From Tetranychus cinnabarinus (lineage: Eukaryota > Arthropoda > Arachnida > Trombidiformes > Tetranychidae): a DNA stretch of 64,000 nucleotides. Positions 39,991 through 50,811 of this stretch are shown in pieces; the first letter of the stretch is position 1, and every line of letters begins with the position of its first letter. Under the pieces are notes generated by a model, which was given only the letters and a program-made list of their open reading frames with translations, did no database searches and was not told the origin of the DNA. A program made the position numbers and the translations under genes. The stretch spans positions 1,302,001 to 1,366,000 of the forward strand of contig WHVY01000003.1 of the NCBI GenBank assembly GCA_022266195.1, read 5' to 3'.

Positions 39991-41493
39991 TCAATGAGCT
40001 ATTTCCTCGAAAATAAAAAGTGGAAGATTAGCTGGACGTCTTGAAATTCCGAAAACTGTTTCAAAAGATATTTCAGTTCCTGGTTCGACTTTGATACGAT
40101 ATCTTTGTACCATACAAACTAAATATAAAAATAATTCCACATAGGCTAAACCTTCACCTGGACAGTTCCTTTTACCAGCACTGAAAGGTATGAGATAAGG
40201 TGGTTTCACTGCTTTAGTACCATCTTCAGTAAGGTAACGAGTTGGATCAAATTTATCTGGATTAGGCCACAGTTTAGGATCATGATTAACTGACCAGAAA
40301 TTGAACATTACCAACGTATCTTTAGGTATGAAGTGATTACCAATTTTGGTATCTTCAGATGCTCTTCTGAGTAAATTATTGGCAATGATTGATTCAATTC
40401 GCTGAACTTCATGAATAAATGCCATTGTAAATGGCATTCTTGCTCTATCAGCGAAATCTGGTCTGTTTTCAAATCCAATAACATCAGCTATCTCTGAACG
40501 TATTTTGTCTTGATATTCTGGGTATTTGACTAGATATAACATTGTCCATTCCATCGTACTGTAAACAGTCTCTGACCCAGCACCAAAAAATGCAGCTACA
40601 TTACGTCTCAATACCATTTCACTGAAAGAATCTTCAGGTATGTTCTGTCTCTCTCTGTTTCTTCGCTCTTCCAGGTAACCATCAATGTAATCAACGACTT
40701 CATGAGTGTCATTATGTTTCCCTCGGTGTCTATCAATCTCATCTTGAATAAATTTATCAACAATTATAAGATTTTCTTTTATGATGTCTACATTCAACTT
40801 TCCAAGGAAGATTAGTAGTTTGGATAACCAAGGCAGAAATGCTAAGATTCCAGCAAATTTGAATAAACGAGTAAATACATTTTGAGCACGATCCATTTCG
40901 ATTTTAACAGGATCATTGTAATCATATTTATGACCAAATAATAATATCGCAATGTTATTAGAAATTGATGGACCGATTTTTTCACTAAAATTAACAGGTT
41001 TACCATCAGTGTCCAAAGTTGTTAGAAACTGGTCAATCTCTTCTTTAATCAGTGTTTCAATTTCGCTCTTTCCCAAACCAACATCACGTAAAATGTGTAA
41101 CGATAAACGTTTGTGTTGACGCCAAGGATCTCCTGACATTTCAGCAAATGATCTTGTATCGTATACACCAGTGACAAGGGCTTCATGTGGTCTAGCAAGT
41201 AGAGCATCATTGGAAATAGCATCCTTCAAGTGAGGCCAATCACAAACCAAAACAACATTATGCTTTCCCAATTTTAAACAATAAACTGGTCCATACTTTT
41301 TAGACAATTGGTCAAACTGAAGGTAAACATGATCACCTAGAAAGGGTAAATAACCAACAATGGGAAGACCCCAAGGACCAGCTGGTAATGAACGAATCCT
41401 TTTTATTGTGTAAAACAAATACTTTACCAGCCAGAAGAGGGCAACTCCAATCAAAGTATTAACTAATAATGAAAATACTGGTAATGAGAACAT
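39991..41493 (-). CDS. Cytochrome P450, CYP2 clan (intact, single exon)
   Basis: A single exon of 500 residues from the ATG at 41493. An upstream in-frame ATG at 41568 would add 25 residues. The internal start is preferred because the membrane anchor (LPVFSLLVNTLIGVALFWLV) then begins at once, as in microsomal P450s. After it come the proline hinge SLPAGPWGLPIVG, C-helix WRQHKR, I-helix GAGSETVYS (oxygen-activation motif), K-helix EVQR (ExxR), a PDKFDPTRYL segment, and the heme loop FSAGKRNCPGEG with the Cys ligand. All core motifs are present. The enzyme is expected on the endoplasmic reticulum, taking electrons from P450 reductase; the substrate is unknown. Spider mites have many intron-poor CYP2-clan genes (CYP392), but a family name needs a comparison. 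Two broken relatives lie at 43089-43288 and 48554-49687. Confidence 0.92.
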   Translation of the reverse strand: MFSLPVFSLLVNTLIGVALFWLVKYLFYTIKRIRSLPAGPWGLPIVGYLPFLGDHVYLQFDQLSKKYGPVYCLKLGKHNVVLVCDWPHLKDAISNDALLARPHEALVTGVYDTRSFAEMSGDPWRQHKRLSLHILRDVGLGKSEIETLIKEEIDQFLTTLDTDGKPVNFSEKIGPSISNNIAILLFGHKYDYNDPVKIEMDRAQNVFTRLFKFAGILAFLPWLSKLLIFLGKLNVDIIKENLIIVDKFIQDEIDRHRGKHNDTHEVVDYIDGYLEERRNRERQNIPEDSFSEMVLRRNVAAFFGAGSETVYSTMEWTMLYLVKYPEYQDKIRSEIADVIGFENRPDFADRARMPFTMAFIHEVQRIESIIANNLLRRASEDTKIGNHFIPKDTLVMFNFWSVNHDPKLWPNPDKFDPTRYLTEDGTKAVKPPYLIPFSAGKRNCPGEGLAYVELFLYLVCMVQRYRIKVEPGTEISFETVFGISRRPANLPLFIFEEIAH

Positions 41494-43088
41494 AACTCTG
41501 AAAAGGACTAATATTCGTGAATTGAAGCAGTTCGGGATAAATTGACTTGCAGCATTCAAAAAAAGCAAAGAATGTTCATTAGATATAAAAAGGATAGTTG
41601 AATGGGAGTTTTCGGGAATTCTAGTAAAGGCATCATGTTGGAGATGTCGATATTAATTATCACTTTTGATAATTCTTAACTTGATTCCGTATTTGATAAT
41701 TTCGTTGATTTGGGACTTTACATTAAATTATTGATATTGTGTTTTTATATGCTCTTTCTTTGCATCCTAAAGAGAGAGATCTTTAAGAGATCTGGCTTTA
41801 TTATTAACAATATTTGATGCGATTAATCAAAAGCTAAATTCAACATTTAGAAATTGTGTTTTCTTCCAAAGAATTAGTCTTCAGTATTTCTCAGATGCCC
41901 CTGGCTCCATGATTTGCAATATTTTTTAATCTAATATTGGATCAGATTAGATTAATTTATTCATTGGATTTATTGCTCAATCTGAATTCATTTCAAGTAT
42001 TTCTTATTTTATATTTTAAATAATGTTTGATCTCACATATGTCAGACAAATGACAAATAACTTTTGTCATAATCTGCATCAAAACGAAAGATTTATTGAT
42101 TTAATAGAAAGGCATATCGTTAATCTCAACAATCAATAATCAAAGGTTTATTTGATTTCAGAATTGAGTTCTTTTTTTTCAATGCGATATTGATAATTCA
42201 GACTAAAACTAGTCAGATTAAAAGCTTGAACCCGAACTGTCAACCAAGTAGTAAAATTAAATCATATTTTTTCACGAAACACCTTCTTCGTTTACATTTT
42301 GTTTCTCATAATTGCTCAGTAAATCAGCATTTCAATGAACTTCTAACCAACCTAAAGATCGTTTCTTGGTCAGTTTTTTTGATACTTTCATTTACGCAAA
42401 TTGCCTCAAGCAAACAAAAAAGACTGAATTGATTCTTATTGCAAGTTAGTGAAAAGATCAATGTTCAATTTTACTTTGCTTTTATTCAATTGAAAGTATG
42501 ACATTAATTGGTATATTTTAAAGTAAAAACTTGTTGACATCCATTTCATGTTTATAACTATCTAATACAGATTCCTAAAGTTATTTGAGTGCATTAAAAG
42601 TTGAATAATTTTTCACATGCCAACAAAAACTTTCCATTGACATGAAAGTCATTCAAAACAAATTTCAAGTTTGATGCATTTGTATCACCATTTAACCAGA
42701 CCAACTATTAACCAAACTTGTTTCAATGATGAGACAAAGAGCATTTCTGAAAAAAAGACAAACAATTAACTTAAAAAAAGAAATTAGTTTCAATTAAAAT
42801 ATGTTAATGCTAATAATCCGACAGAAAAGTTACATATATGTATGCATAGCCACTGGTCATTAGCCTTATGATATAACTAGATGGTCCACAACCTTGACGA
42901 GGCCTTACTGAATGAAAGAGACTCCATTTGTCTCTCTTTTTTGTTTACAAAAACTTTTCTAAGTCCATAATTTGTTATTGAAACTTTGAATAAAATACTT
43001 GAATCTCAGCTGCAGTTGTTTCAAAAATATTATTTAATTGTCAACATAACATATAATTGTGAACAATTACAATTGCATGCAAAAATTT
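41494..43088. other. P450 upstream region
   Basis: AT-rich sequence containing the promoter of the intact P450 (-). No coding sequence, RNA gene or clear repeat was found; the frame at 42190-42432 looks random. Confidence 0.4.
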
Positions 43089-43288
43089 ATGTCTTTATTG
43101 AATAATTTTCAAGTGCCTCCGCCTCTAGCTAACGCTTTGATTGGAGTTGCCCTCTTCTGGCTGGTAAAGTATTTGTTTCATACAATAAAAAGGATTCGTT
43201 CATTACCAGCTGGTCCTTGGATCTTTCCGGAATCTCAGGACGTCCAGCTAAACTTCCAGCTTTCATTTTCGAGAAAATAGTTCATTGA
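43089..43288 (+). pseudogene. P450 micro-remnant: N-terminus joined to C-terminus
   Basis: From ATG 43089 the translation follows the P450 membrane anchor and hinge (LANALIGVALFWLVKYLFHT ... RSLPAGPW). At about 43220 it jumps to the last 20 residues of the same protein (SGISGRPAKLPAFIFEKIVH, stop at 43286-43288), in another frame. About 430 residues, including every catalytic motif, are missing. It was once a separate P450 gene, on the strand opposite to 39991-41493, and was removed by internal deletion. Confidence 0.85.
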
Positions 43289-43457
43289 GATCTAATATGG
43301 TCAAGATTAGTAGCTCATATGCTTGGTATTGTTATCAATAAGTGATATTGCAAATGGACTCAAATGATCACTCGGTCCATTTTTCTGACTCTTTTCATTA
43401 TCCTCATTATTTTCATTAAATTTATCTCATTAATGTGTTCATGCAATGAAACTCTTA

Positions 43458-43857
43458 CAAGGGAAGGTGCCTAATTGGTACGATTGTTTTCGATTTTTTT
43501 CTGGTTTATATTGTAGAGGACGAAAAATAATTAGACACGTATTTTTGCTTTTTTAAGCTAGTGCGCGGTTATTGATATTTAGGCACTTATAAGTTAGGAT
43601 ATTGCATTCAAAATTGGAGTCATTGAAAAGTGATTCACAATTTTCATTAAGAGATTTTCATTTTTCTGCTTTTTATTTGTTTTATGCGCTTCTCAGTGAC
43701 TACAATGCATTACTAATTTTAACTAAAATGCCTAAAAATCGCTAACCGCGCACCAGCTTAAAAAAGCCAGAATATTTGTCTAATTATTTTTCGTCCTCTA
43801 CAATATAAACCAGAAAAAAAATCGAAAACAATCGTACCAATTAGGCACCTTCCCTTG
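43458..43857. mobile_element. Terminal-inverted-repeat element, 400 bp, TTA target duplication
   Basis: Arms of about 115 bp start CAAGGGAAGGTGCCTAATTG at 43458 and mirror at 43857. The 3-bp TTA is present on both flanks (43455-43457, 43858-43860). A TTA/TAA duplication is typical of PIF/Harbinger elements. The interior of about 170 bp has no ORF, so the element is non-autonomous. Confidence 0.8.
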
Positions 43858-45129
43858 TTAGATTTAATTCATCCAAAAAATAAATTACCAAAACTTATCT
43901 ATCTTTTCGGGACAATCTATTGACTAATAATCAGACAATTATTAGAGATCAATTATCGCAAGCAGGATCATGATCATTTCATGATCATTCAAAGATTTGG
44001 TCCTGAATGATTCTTTGATTTCAAGGGTCTAATGTATTTTTAGTATTTGGTTGTCAACAGAGTTTCAACCCTTAAAGCTAAATGATTTCAAAGGATGTTT
44101 AAAATTATTTTCATATTATTTTTTTCGTGATTATCTAAACTAATGAACTGACCAAAAGAATCGAATATTGTTTGAAAAGAAAAAAACACTTTATTAAGCT
44201 TTTTGAATCAGAGCCGTTGAACTGATTAGAGACTGCTTGAAGAATGACCGAATCGTTAGCAAAAGTGTATCAATGCATTTTTAACAACGAGCTAATAACT
44301 GATCTCTCTAACAATTACTTATGTATTAATAGTATGTAAATATTGAATAATAGCAATGATTAGTAACATCAATATTTTTAGCTATTCATAAATTATAATC
44401 CAGTGAATTTAAACCACTCAAAACACCTTTTCACTCAAATCTGGCTCCACGAATTGCAGCATTTCAATCTTTTAACTCAAAATATTATAAATATATAAAA
44501 TAATAAATAAAATAACTTAAAAACTAAACGCAACATAGGAAAATGGAATCTTAATCGAGACTTCTGAAGGAATCTAAACTTTAGACAGATTCGGTTCTCA
44601 TCCTTAAAATTAATCGAAATGCTAACTATGCAACTGAATCAGACAGTTACACAACAAAAACCTAAATAATACTTCTCACGAAGGTTTATGCAAATCAGCT
44701 GAGCACTTGTGTATCAAGACTCAGCTATCTCTAATAAAAGTAACATTTCGGCTGATATATTTAATTGACTCGTTACGATTCTCTGACACCTTTCCTGTCA
44801 TTTTGGATGCTTTCAATAAAGATAAATATTCCCTTTATCCAATAATGTTACTGTATGAAATGTCATTATAAGAAAAATATGATAACGCAATTAAGAAAAA
44901 ATAATAAAAAAGAACAAAATTTTTTTAAATATTAATAAATAATTTTATTGTAATTATGATCACAATTACAATAAGATGAGTAAAGTGAGATCTTTACAAT
45001 ATAAAAGAGTATCACATATGCATTTGCATAAAAAAGCTCATGTTTCAATACAACAATTTAAAAAACCTAAATTTAAAGATTGGACCAGAATAACATTTTG
45101 ATTCCATATCTTTGGCTTGATTTGTTTGT
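43858..45129. other. Outer flank of the left small HSP gene
   Basis: From about 44660 this sequence resembles, in inverted form, 47000-47290 on the other side of the HSP pair (for example the GCTGATTTGCATAAACCTT stretch). 43861-44660 holds nothing that I recognise. Confidence 0.5.
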
Positions 45130-45672
45130 TTATTTGGTTTCCATCTTTTCAGTTTGAGCTTTATCACCACTTTCAACTGGTTGATGGACTTGGTTGGTCA
45201 AAGTGATTGGAATCTTCTTTTCTCCTGTAACAGCATTGACAACCTTCTTTGGAGCCTTGATTGAAAGTACACCATCAACTCCTAAATTAGACTGAAGTTT
45301 CTCGAATTCTACATTATCTGGGAGAACATATCGCCTCTTAAATGATCGAGAAATGTAACCATGTTCATCAGATCTTTCTTCGTGTTTTGCTTCAACAACT
45401 AAATTATTGTCGGCCAGTTTAACGTTTATCTCTTCTGGTTTGAAATGGGCACAATCAACATTAACCTCGAATTTATCCTCGGAATCCTTGATTGTAGCCA
45501 TTTCTTGATTAAGATGCTTAGACAATTGGTCCAATTGACGAAGAGCACGATTCATTTGACCCCATGATCGTCTAGGGTAATCCATAACTGGTTCACGGTA
45601 AGCGATGATTGGATAGATATCATCGAATGGATCTCGGAACATTGTATCAATGAGTCGAGGAACAAGAGACAT
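45130..45672 (-). CDS. Small heat shock protein (alpha-crystallin domain), left copy
   Basis: 180 residues with no intron, a usual size for a metazoan small HSP. The N-terminal region has MFRDPFDD and YPRRSWGQMNRALRQL. An alpha-crystallin domain follows from about residue 63 to 145 (KFEVNVDCAHFKPEEINVK ... GYISRSFKRRYVLP ... GVLSIKAPKK), and the tail contains the I-x-I/V-type motif IPITL. These proteins form oligomers that hold unfolding proteins in the cytosol. The protein differs from the right copy at one residue (Arg versus Gln at position 6). The start at 45672 matches the right copy; an upstream in-frame ATG at 45732 is not conserved. A perfect three-unit heat shock element lies upstream (45906-45918). 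Confidence 0.93.
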   Translation of the reverse strand: MSLVPRLIDTMFRDPFDDIYPIIAYREPVMDYPRRSWGQMNRALRQLDQLSKHLNQEMATIKDSEDKFEVNVDCAHFKPEEINVKLADNNLVVEAKHEERSDEHGYISRSFKRRYVLPDNVEFEKLQSNLGVDGVLSIKAPKKVVNAVTGEKKIPITLTNQVHQPVESGDKAQTEKMETK

Positions 45673-45905
45673 TTTCAATGGACTTTGATTGTTGTTGGAC
45701 ACAAAATAAATGAATTTATAAATTGAAAGCACAAGATTAGGTTCACAGGAAAAGTAAGAAAGTTTGAAATTAAGTTTGAAAGCGCGTTTGAAGTTTTGTT
45801 TTTACTGTTTGCTTGACTGTTTACTGTTACCAGCTGAGTGAAGCAGCAACCAGTTTTGTACTCACTCACTCACATTACTGGAAGTCTCTACAAATGTCAA
45901 ATACA

Positions 45906-45918
45906 TTCCTGAACTTTC
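45906..45918 (-). promoter_or_regulatory. Perfect three-unit heat shock element (left copy)
   Basis: TTCctGAActTTC, three alternating inverted 5-bp units that fit the HSF-binding consensus. It lies on the left gene's side, about 235 bp upstream of its ATG. The mirrored place near the right gene lacks this exact array. Confidence 0.75.
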
Positions 45919-46079
45919 TCTTTAATCTGGAGTTTTCTCTGGATCATGATTTATGTCATCAGTCACTAATTCAATTTACCATAATGGGCGCACTATATTA
46001 TTGACGGGTTGGATAAAGGTTCTCATCAAATTCAAACAAAAAACGCAATTAAATTTCAGGAAAATACTTGAGAGCTCGA

Positions 46080-46087
46080 GAAACTTC
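46080..46087 (+). promoter_or_regulatory. Two-unit heat shock element (right copy)
   Basis: GAAacTTC, with an imperfect third unit (CTC) just before it. It lies 20 bp upstream of the TATA box at 46108, the usual arrangement for a heat-inducible promoter. A further TTCagGAA pair lies near 46057. Confidence 0.6.
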
Positions 46088-46107
46088 CAGCTTAAAGAGT
46101 GAGTGAG

Positions 46108-46114
46108 TATAAAA
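46108..46114 (+). promoter_or_regulatory. TATA box of the right small HSP
   Basis: TATAAAA about 25-30 bp upstream of the TCACTCAG initiator-like block. The mirrored left promoter reads TACAAAA at this place. Confidence 0.65.
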
Positions 46115-46293
46115 CTGGTTGCTGCTTCACTCAGCTGGTAACAGTAAACAGTCAAGCAAACAATAATACAAAACTTCAAACGCGCTTACAAACTTAATTT
46201 CAAACTTTCTTACTTTTCCTGTGAACCTAATCTTGTGCTTTCAATTTATAAATTCATTTATTTTGTGTTCAACAACAATCAAAGTCTATTAAA

Positions 46294-46836
46294 ATGTCTC
46301 TTGTTCCACAACTCATTGATACAATGTTCCGAGATCCATTCGATGATATCTATCCAATCATCGCTTACCGTGAACCAGTTATGGATTACCCTAGACGATC
46401 ATGGGGTCAAATGAATCGTGCTCTTCGTCAATTAGACCAATTGTCTAAGCATCTTAATCAAGAAATGGCTACAATCAAGGATTCCGAGGATAAATTCGAG
46501 GTTAATGTTGATTGTGCCCATTTCAAACCAGAAGAGATAAACGTTAAACTGGCCGACAATAATTTAGTTGTTGAAGCAAAACACGAAGAAAGATCTGATG
46601 AACATGGTTACATTTCTCGATCATTTAAGAGGCGATATGTTCTCCCAGATAATGTAGAATTCGAGAAACTTCAGTCTAATTTAGGAGTTGATGGTGTACT
46701 TTCAATCAAGGCTCCAAAGAAGGTTGTCAATGCTGTTACAGGAGAAAAGAAGATTCCAATAACTTTGACCAACCAAGTCCATCAACCAGTTGAAAGTGGT
46801 GATAAAGCTCAAACTGAAAAGATGGAAACCAAATAA
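46294..46836 (+). CDS. Small heat shock protein (alpha-crystallin domain), right copy
   Basis: A single-exon gene of 180 residues, with the same domain plan as the left copy: alpha-crystallin domain at about residues 63-145 and IPITL near residue 158. Reading the two coding sequences side by side I count 4 differences in 543 bases; two of them change Arg6 to Gln, and the others are silent. The first 120 bp of 3' UTR are also the same. Such identity, with drifted flanks, points to gene conversion or very strong constraint. The promoter has a TATA box and heat shock elements, so stress induction is likely. Confidence 0.93.
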   Translation: MSLVPQLIDTMFRDPFDDIYPIIAYREPVMDYPRRSWGQMNRALRQLDQLSKHLNQEMATIKDSEDKFEVNVDCAHFKPEEINVKLADNNLVVEAKHEERSDEHGYISRSFKRRYVLPDNVEFEKLQSNLGVDGVLSIKAPKKVVNAVTGEKKIPITLTNQVHQPVESGDKAQTEKMETK

Positions 46837-48553
46837 ACAAACAAATCAAGCCAAAGATATGGAATCAAAATGTTATTCTGGTCCAATCTTTAAATTTAGG
46901 TTTTTTAAATTGTTGTATTGAAACATGAGCTTTTTTATGCAAATGCATATGTGATACTCTGCCATATGTAAAGATCTCACTTTACTCATCTTATTGTAAT
47001 TATGATCACAATTACAATAAAATTATGTATTAATATTTAAAGTTTTGTTTTTTTATTATTCTTTTTGATCGCATTATTATATAATAATTTTCCTATCATG
47101 ATATATCATACAGTAACACAATTGCATGAGCGGAATATTTCATGTTACTCTAAAGCGCTCAAAATGACAGGAAATATATCAAAGAATCGCCTGAGTACAA
47201 TAGTCTGAGTCCTGAAAGATAATTTCTGATCTGATTTGCATAAACCTTTGTGACAAGTATTACTTTAATACTTATCAATGCAACAAATAAATTATAAATG
47301 AAGTGATCAAATTGAATTTGAGCCAACCAATTAATTTATTAATGTATCAAATCGATTGAATTTACATTTCATCATTCAATTTACAAATAAATTGCAATGC
47401 TATTCAAAATTTGCTCATCATGAAAGCCTATTATCGTTTCTCACACATCACTCACCTATCTAAAAACCTTGAATCTTTTTATTTACTGAATCTTTCTGTT
47501 AAATCTTCATCGCAAATCTTATTTTGTATTTTTACCATTGCATTCATCTCCAATCCATTTTGCTTTATTATGTACAATTACATTGTTCATTGTTGGACTT
47601 TTACCTTCAATTTGATTAGACTAATTCATCTTGCTGTCAAGTAAACAAGAAAAAATTTTCAGGGAAACTTAGTCAAGATACAATGTTGCGCTTTTATCGA
47701 TATCTGAATTACTCGACGAAAACTCTTTAATTGTAAACATTATAATAACATGCAGTTAATGCTTAATGATATCTGTATTTGATAATCATGCTGTGCTTTG
47801 GTACTTAAGGTGATGATTATGGGCCAAGTTGAAAAGTCCTGTGTTTGTCGAATTGTTTGAAAGATGATTTAATCTAATCTTGGACTAAGATTTTGGTCTA
47901 ATAGTCAATATTTCATTTTCTAGAGTTTAACTAGAGTCTATCCTGTGACTGGTCCAGAACTGGTAAAAAAAGAGAGCGTTTTATTGAAGCTGTGGATGAA
48001 TAATTTGATTTAATCAAAATTTCAGTCGATTGTCATGTCCAAAATCATAATTTTTAAAATATATTTGATATTAGCAGACTCTACTTTAGTCTATTACCTG
48101 CAGTTTCAGTCAATTGGGTCGAGGGATTTATTAATAAATGCATGTAACAAAGTCTTGTTATGTTATCAACATTAGTGCTTCCAATTACAAGTATATTGCG
48201 TTGGTGAGATTGTGTGGTAGACGGTTGAATAACATGATGAAATCAGAGTTTTGCTTGCATTATCTGACTATTTTAGAGGGGATAGCAAAGATAGGACTAG
48301 TGCATTCAGGGGCTTATCGAAGCTAAGAGAAACTCCTATTTATCTTTCCAAGGTCGAGTACATGGGCTTGAGTGAATGAGATGAGACGAGAGTTACGTTC
48401 ACCACATATATAAACCATTCACTTTAGTCTCTCCTTTAATTGCAATGTTTTCCCAGTTTTTTCATCTGTTATTGAAAACTCAGTATAAAAAGTTGTTTAC
48501 CTGACTTTTCGTAAGCTAAATTCATCATAATTTCAACGCTCAAGCTTTCAATC
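46837..48553. other. Region between right small HSP and broken P450
   Basis: 46837-47290 is palindrome arm (HSP 3' flank). A block at about 47385-47500 (AATTGCAATGCTATTCAAAATTTGCTCA ...) recurs as a diverged direct copy at about 50225-50335, so the two copies flank the broken P450. No coding sequence is recognised; the open frames here look random. Confidence 0.45.
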
Positions 48554-49687
48554 AGGCGTCAACACAAACGTTTGTCATTACGCATTCTACGTGATGTTGG
48601 TTTGGGAAAGAATAAAATTGAAACATTGATCAAAGAAGAGATTGACCAGTTCCTAACAACTTTGGATACTGATGGTAAACCTGTTAATTTTAGTGAAAAA
48701 ATCGGTCCATCAATTTCTAATAACATTGCGATATTGTTATTTGGTCATAAATATGATTACAATGATCCTGCTAAAATCGAAATGGACCGAGCTCAAATTG
48801 CTTTTACTCGTTTATTCAAATTCGCCGGTATCTTAGCATTTCATCCTTTGTTAACTAAGGTATTAGTCTTGCTTGGAAAGTTTGATGTTCACCTCATACA
48901 AAAAAATCTCATGATTGTTGAGAAATTCATTCAAGATGAAGTTGACAGACACCGAGAGAAACATAATAACAATCATGAAGTCGTCGATTACATCGATGGT
49001 TACCTGGAGGAGAGGAAAAACAGAGAGAAACAGAACATCCCTGAAGATACTTTCACCCTTGACACATTGAAGCGAAATGCAGGTGCATTTTTCGGAGCTG
49101 GTTCAGAGACTGTGTACAGTACTATGGAATAGGCTATATTATACCTTGTAAAATACCCAGAATATCAAGACAAAATACGTTCAGAAATAGCTGATGTTAT
49201 TGGATTTGAAAACAGACCAGATTTTGCTGATAGAGCAAGAATGCCATTTACAATGGCATTTATTCATGAAGTTCAGCGAATTGAATCAATCATTGCCAAT
49301 AATTTACTCAGAAGAGCATCTGAAGATACCAAAATTGGTAATCACTTCATACCTAAAGATACGTTGGTAATGTTCAATTTCTGGTCAGTTAATCATGATC
49401 CTAATTTATGGCCTAATCCTGATAAATTTGATCCAACTCGTTACCTGACTGAAGATGGTACTAAAGCAGTGAAACCACCTTATCTTATACCTTTCAGTGC
49501 TGGTAAAAGGAACTGTCCAGGTGAAGGTTTAGCCAATGTTGAACTGTTTTTATATTTAGTCTGTATGGTACAAAGATATCGTATCAAAGTCGAACCAGGA
49601 ACTGAGTTATCTTTTGAAGCAGTTTTCGGAATTTCAAGACGTCCAGCTAATCTTCCGCTTTTCATTTTTGAAAAAGTAGTCCATTAA
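48554..49687 (+). pseudogene. Cytochrome P450 pseudogene, truncated and with a nonsense codon
   Basis: Homology to the intact P450 begins abruptly at about 48554 with RRQHKRLSL, the C-helix, so the first 130 or so residues (anchor, hinge, B region) are missing. The body is well kept, including GAGSETVYSTME. Then a TAG at 49130-49132 replaces the Trp codon that follows in the intact gene (TGG). The frame continues after it through EVQR, PDKFDPTRYL and the heme loop FSAGKRNCPGEG to a stop at 49685-49687. It is placed as the inverted mate of the P450 at 39991-41493 about the HSP palindrome. Translation could only give fragments without a complete enzyme. Confidence 0.9.
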
Positions 49688-50639
49688 GACTACTAAATTT
49701 TGTATTTCATCTCATAACTTCAAAATATTGTGGTCCAACTGATTTAGACCAATATGTAATATAAGCTAAACACTTTTTTATAATTTTCAAACAAAATTTC
49801 CACTTTCAATGCATTTTTCATTCTAGATTTTTCATCATCCTCATTTTAATTTCGGCTTTTACATCAGGTCTAACCACTCTATTTATGGTATTTTGAGTAA
49901 ACTGTGCTTAGTTACAATAGTTAACAATGTTAGTTAACTATACAGTTAACCAATTTTTGATCCTTGAGTACAAATGATTATCTGATCTACTTTCTTTGAT
50001 ATTAAAAAAATATTAAAATATTATTGATATTAAAATCATTATGTTTTTGATGTAATAAAATTTTGTCTTGTACCTAATATCTCTTGTATTTGTTAAATAG
50101 CCAATCTGACTATTCCATCTGTATGTGTTCATAACTAATGCACATCTAATGAGAAAACTCAATCAAAGCCAATCATTCAGTTAACCACTTGAATTAAAGG
50201 TTCACTATTCAATACATGGATATAATTGCAATCTTATTGAAAATTTGCTCACTATAAAAGACTGCTATTATCTATCGTCCGTCACTCACTCATTTTGAAA
50301 CATTGAATCAACTGAACCTTTCTTACAATCTATGGAGATTATACAGAATATAATCTAATGATTGGCCGAAGCATGGTGATCATGAATGATGCCATCCTAG
50401 AAATATTACCGCTCGAAGTTTTTAGGTTAATGGCCAAAATCGAGTGAACTGTTAATTTTTTGAAAAAAATATGCGATCCATGATTTGTACAAAAAATTTT
50501 ATGGACGAATAAGAAGTTTCAGATTTACAACTTTCACGATCACAGAAAGAGATCGGTTTGCACGAATATCGAACTGATCTGTTTTGCAGAAAACAGAGAA
50601 TTTTATTTCTAAAAATAAGTACATTGTCTGGTTGATAAT

Positions 50640-50755
50640 TAAAATTTACAAAATTGGGATGAAGTTTCATGAAAATATCTGGCCCCGAAAATGTACAAAA
50701 GGCGATCGAAGTTTCAACTTTGGAATTGATTTTCTCGAAAACTATTCGTAAGAGA
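50640..50755 (+). repeat. Inverted repeat, left arm (mate 52600-52715)
   Basis: AATTGGGATGAAGTTTCATG and the following 90 bp recur as the reverse complement at 52600-52715 with about a dozen differences. Confidence 0.8.
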
Positions 50756-50811
50756 ATGGACACAGATTACATGTCCCTACAAGCCTGCGAAGTCCGTACT
50801 CTTAATGGTAA

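Larger units (their letters stand above)
45673..46293. promoter_or_regulatory. Divergent promoter region of the small HSP pair
   Basis: 621 bp between the two start codons. About 200 bp next to each gene are mirror images, including the conserved block GGTTGCTGCTTCACTCAGCTGG, which probably holds the transcription start (a TCACTCAG initiator-like site). The middle (about 45890-46070) is not symmetric. Confidence 0.7.
44660..47290. repeat. Palindrome centred near 45970 containing both small HSP genes
   Basis: The arms run from about 44660 to 45880 and 46075 to 47290, with a spacer of about 200 bp that does not pair well. Identity is highest over the coding sequences and the first 120 bp of each 3' UTR, and falls outward. 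An internal small palindrome (GTAATTATGATCACAATTAC) sits in each 3' flank. Confidence 0.85.
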
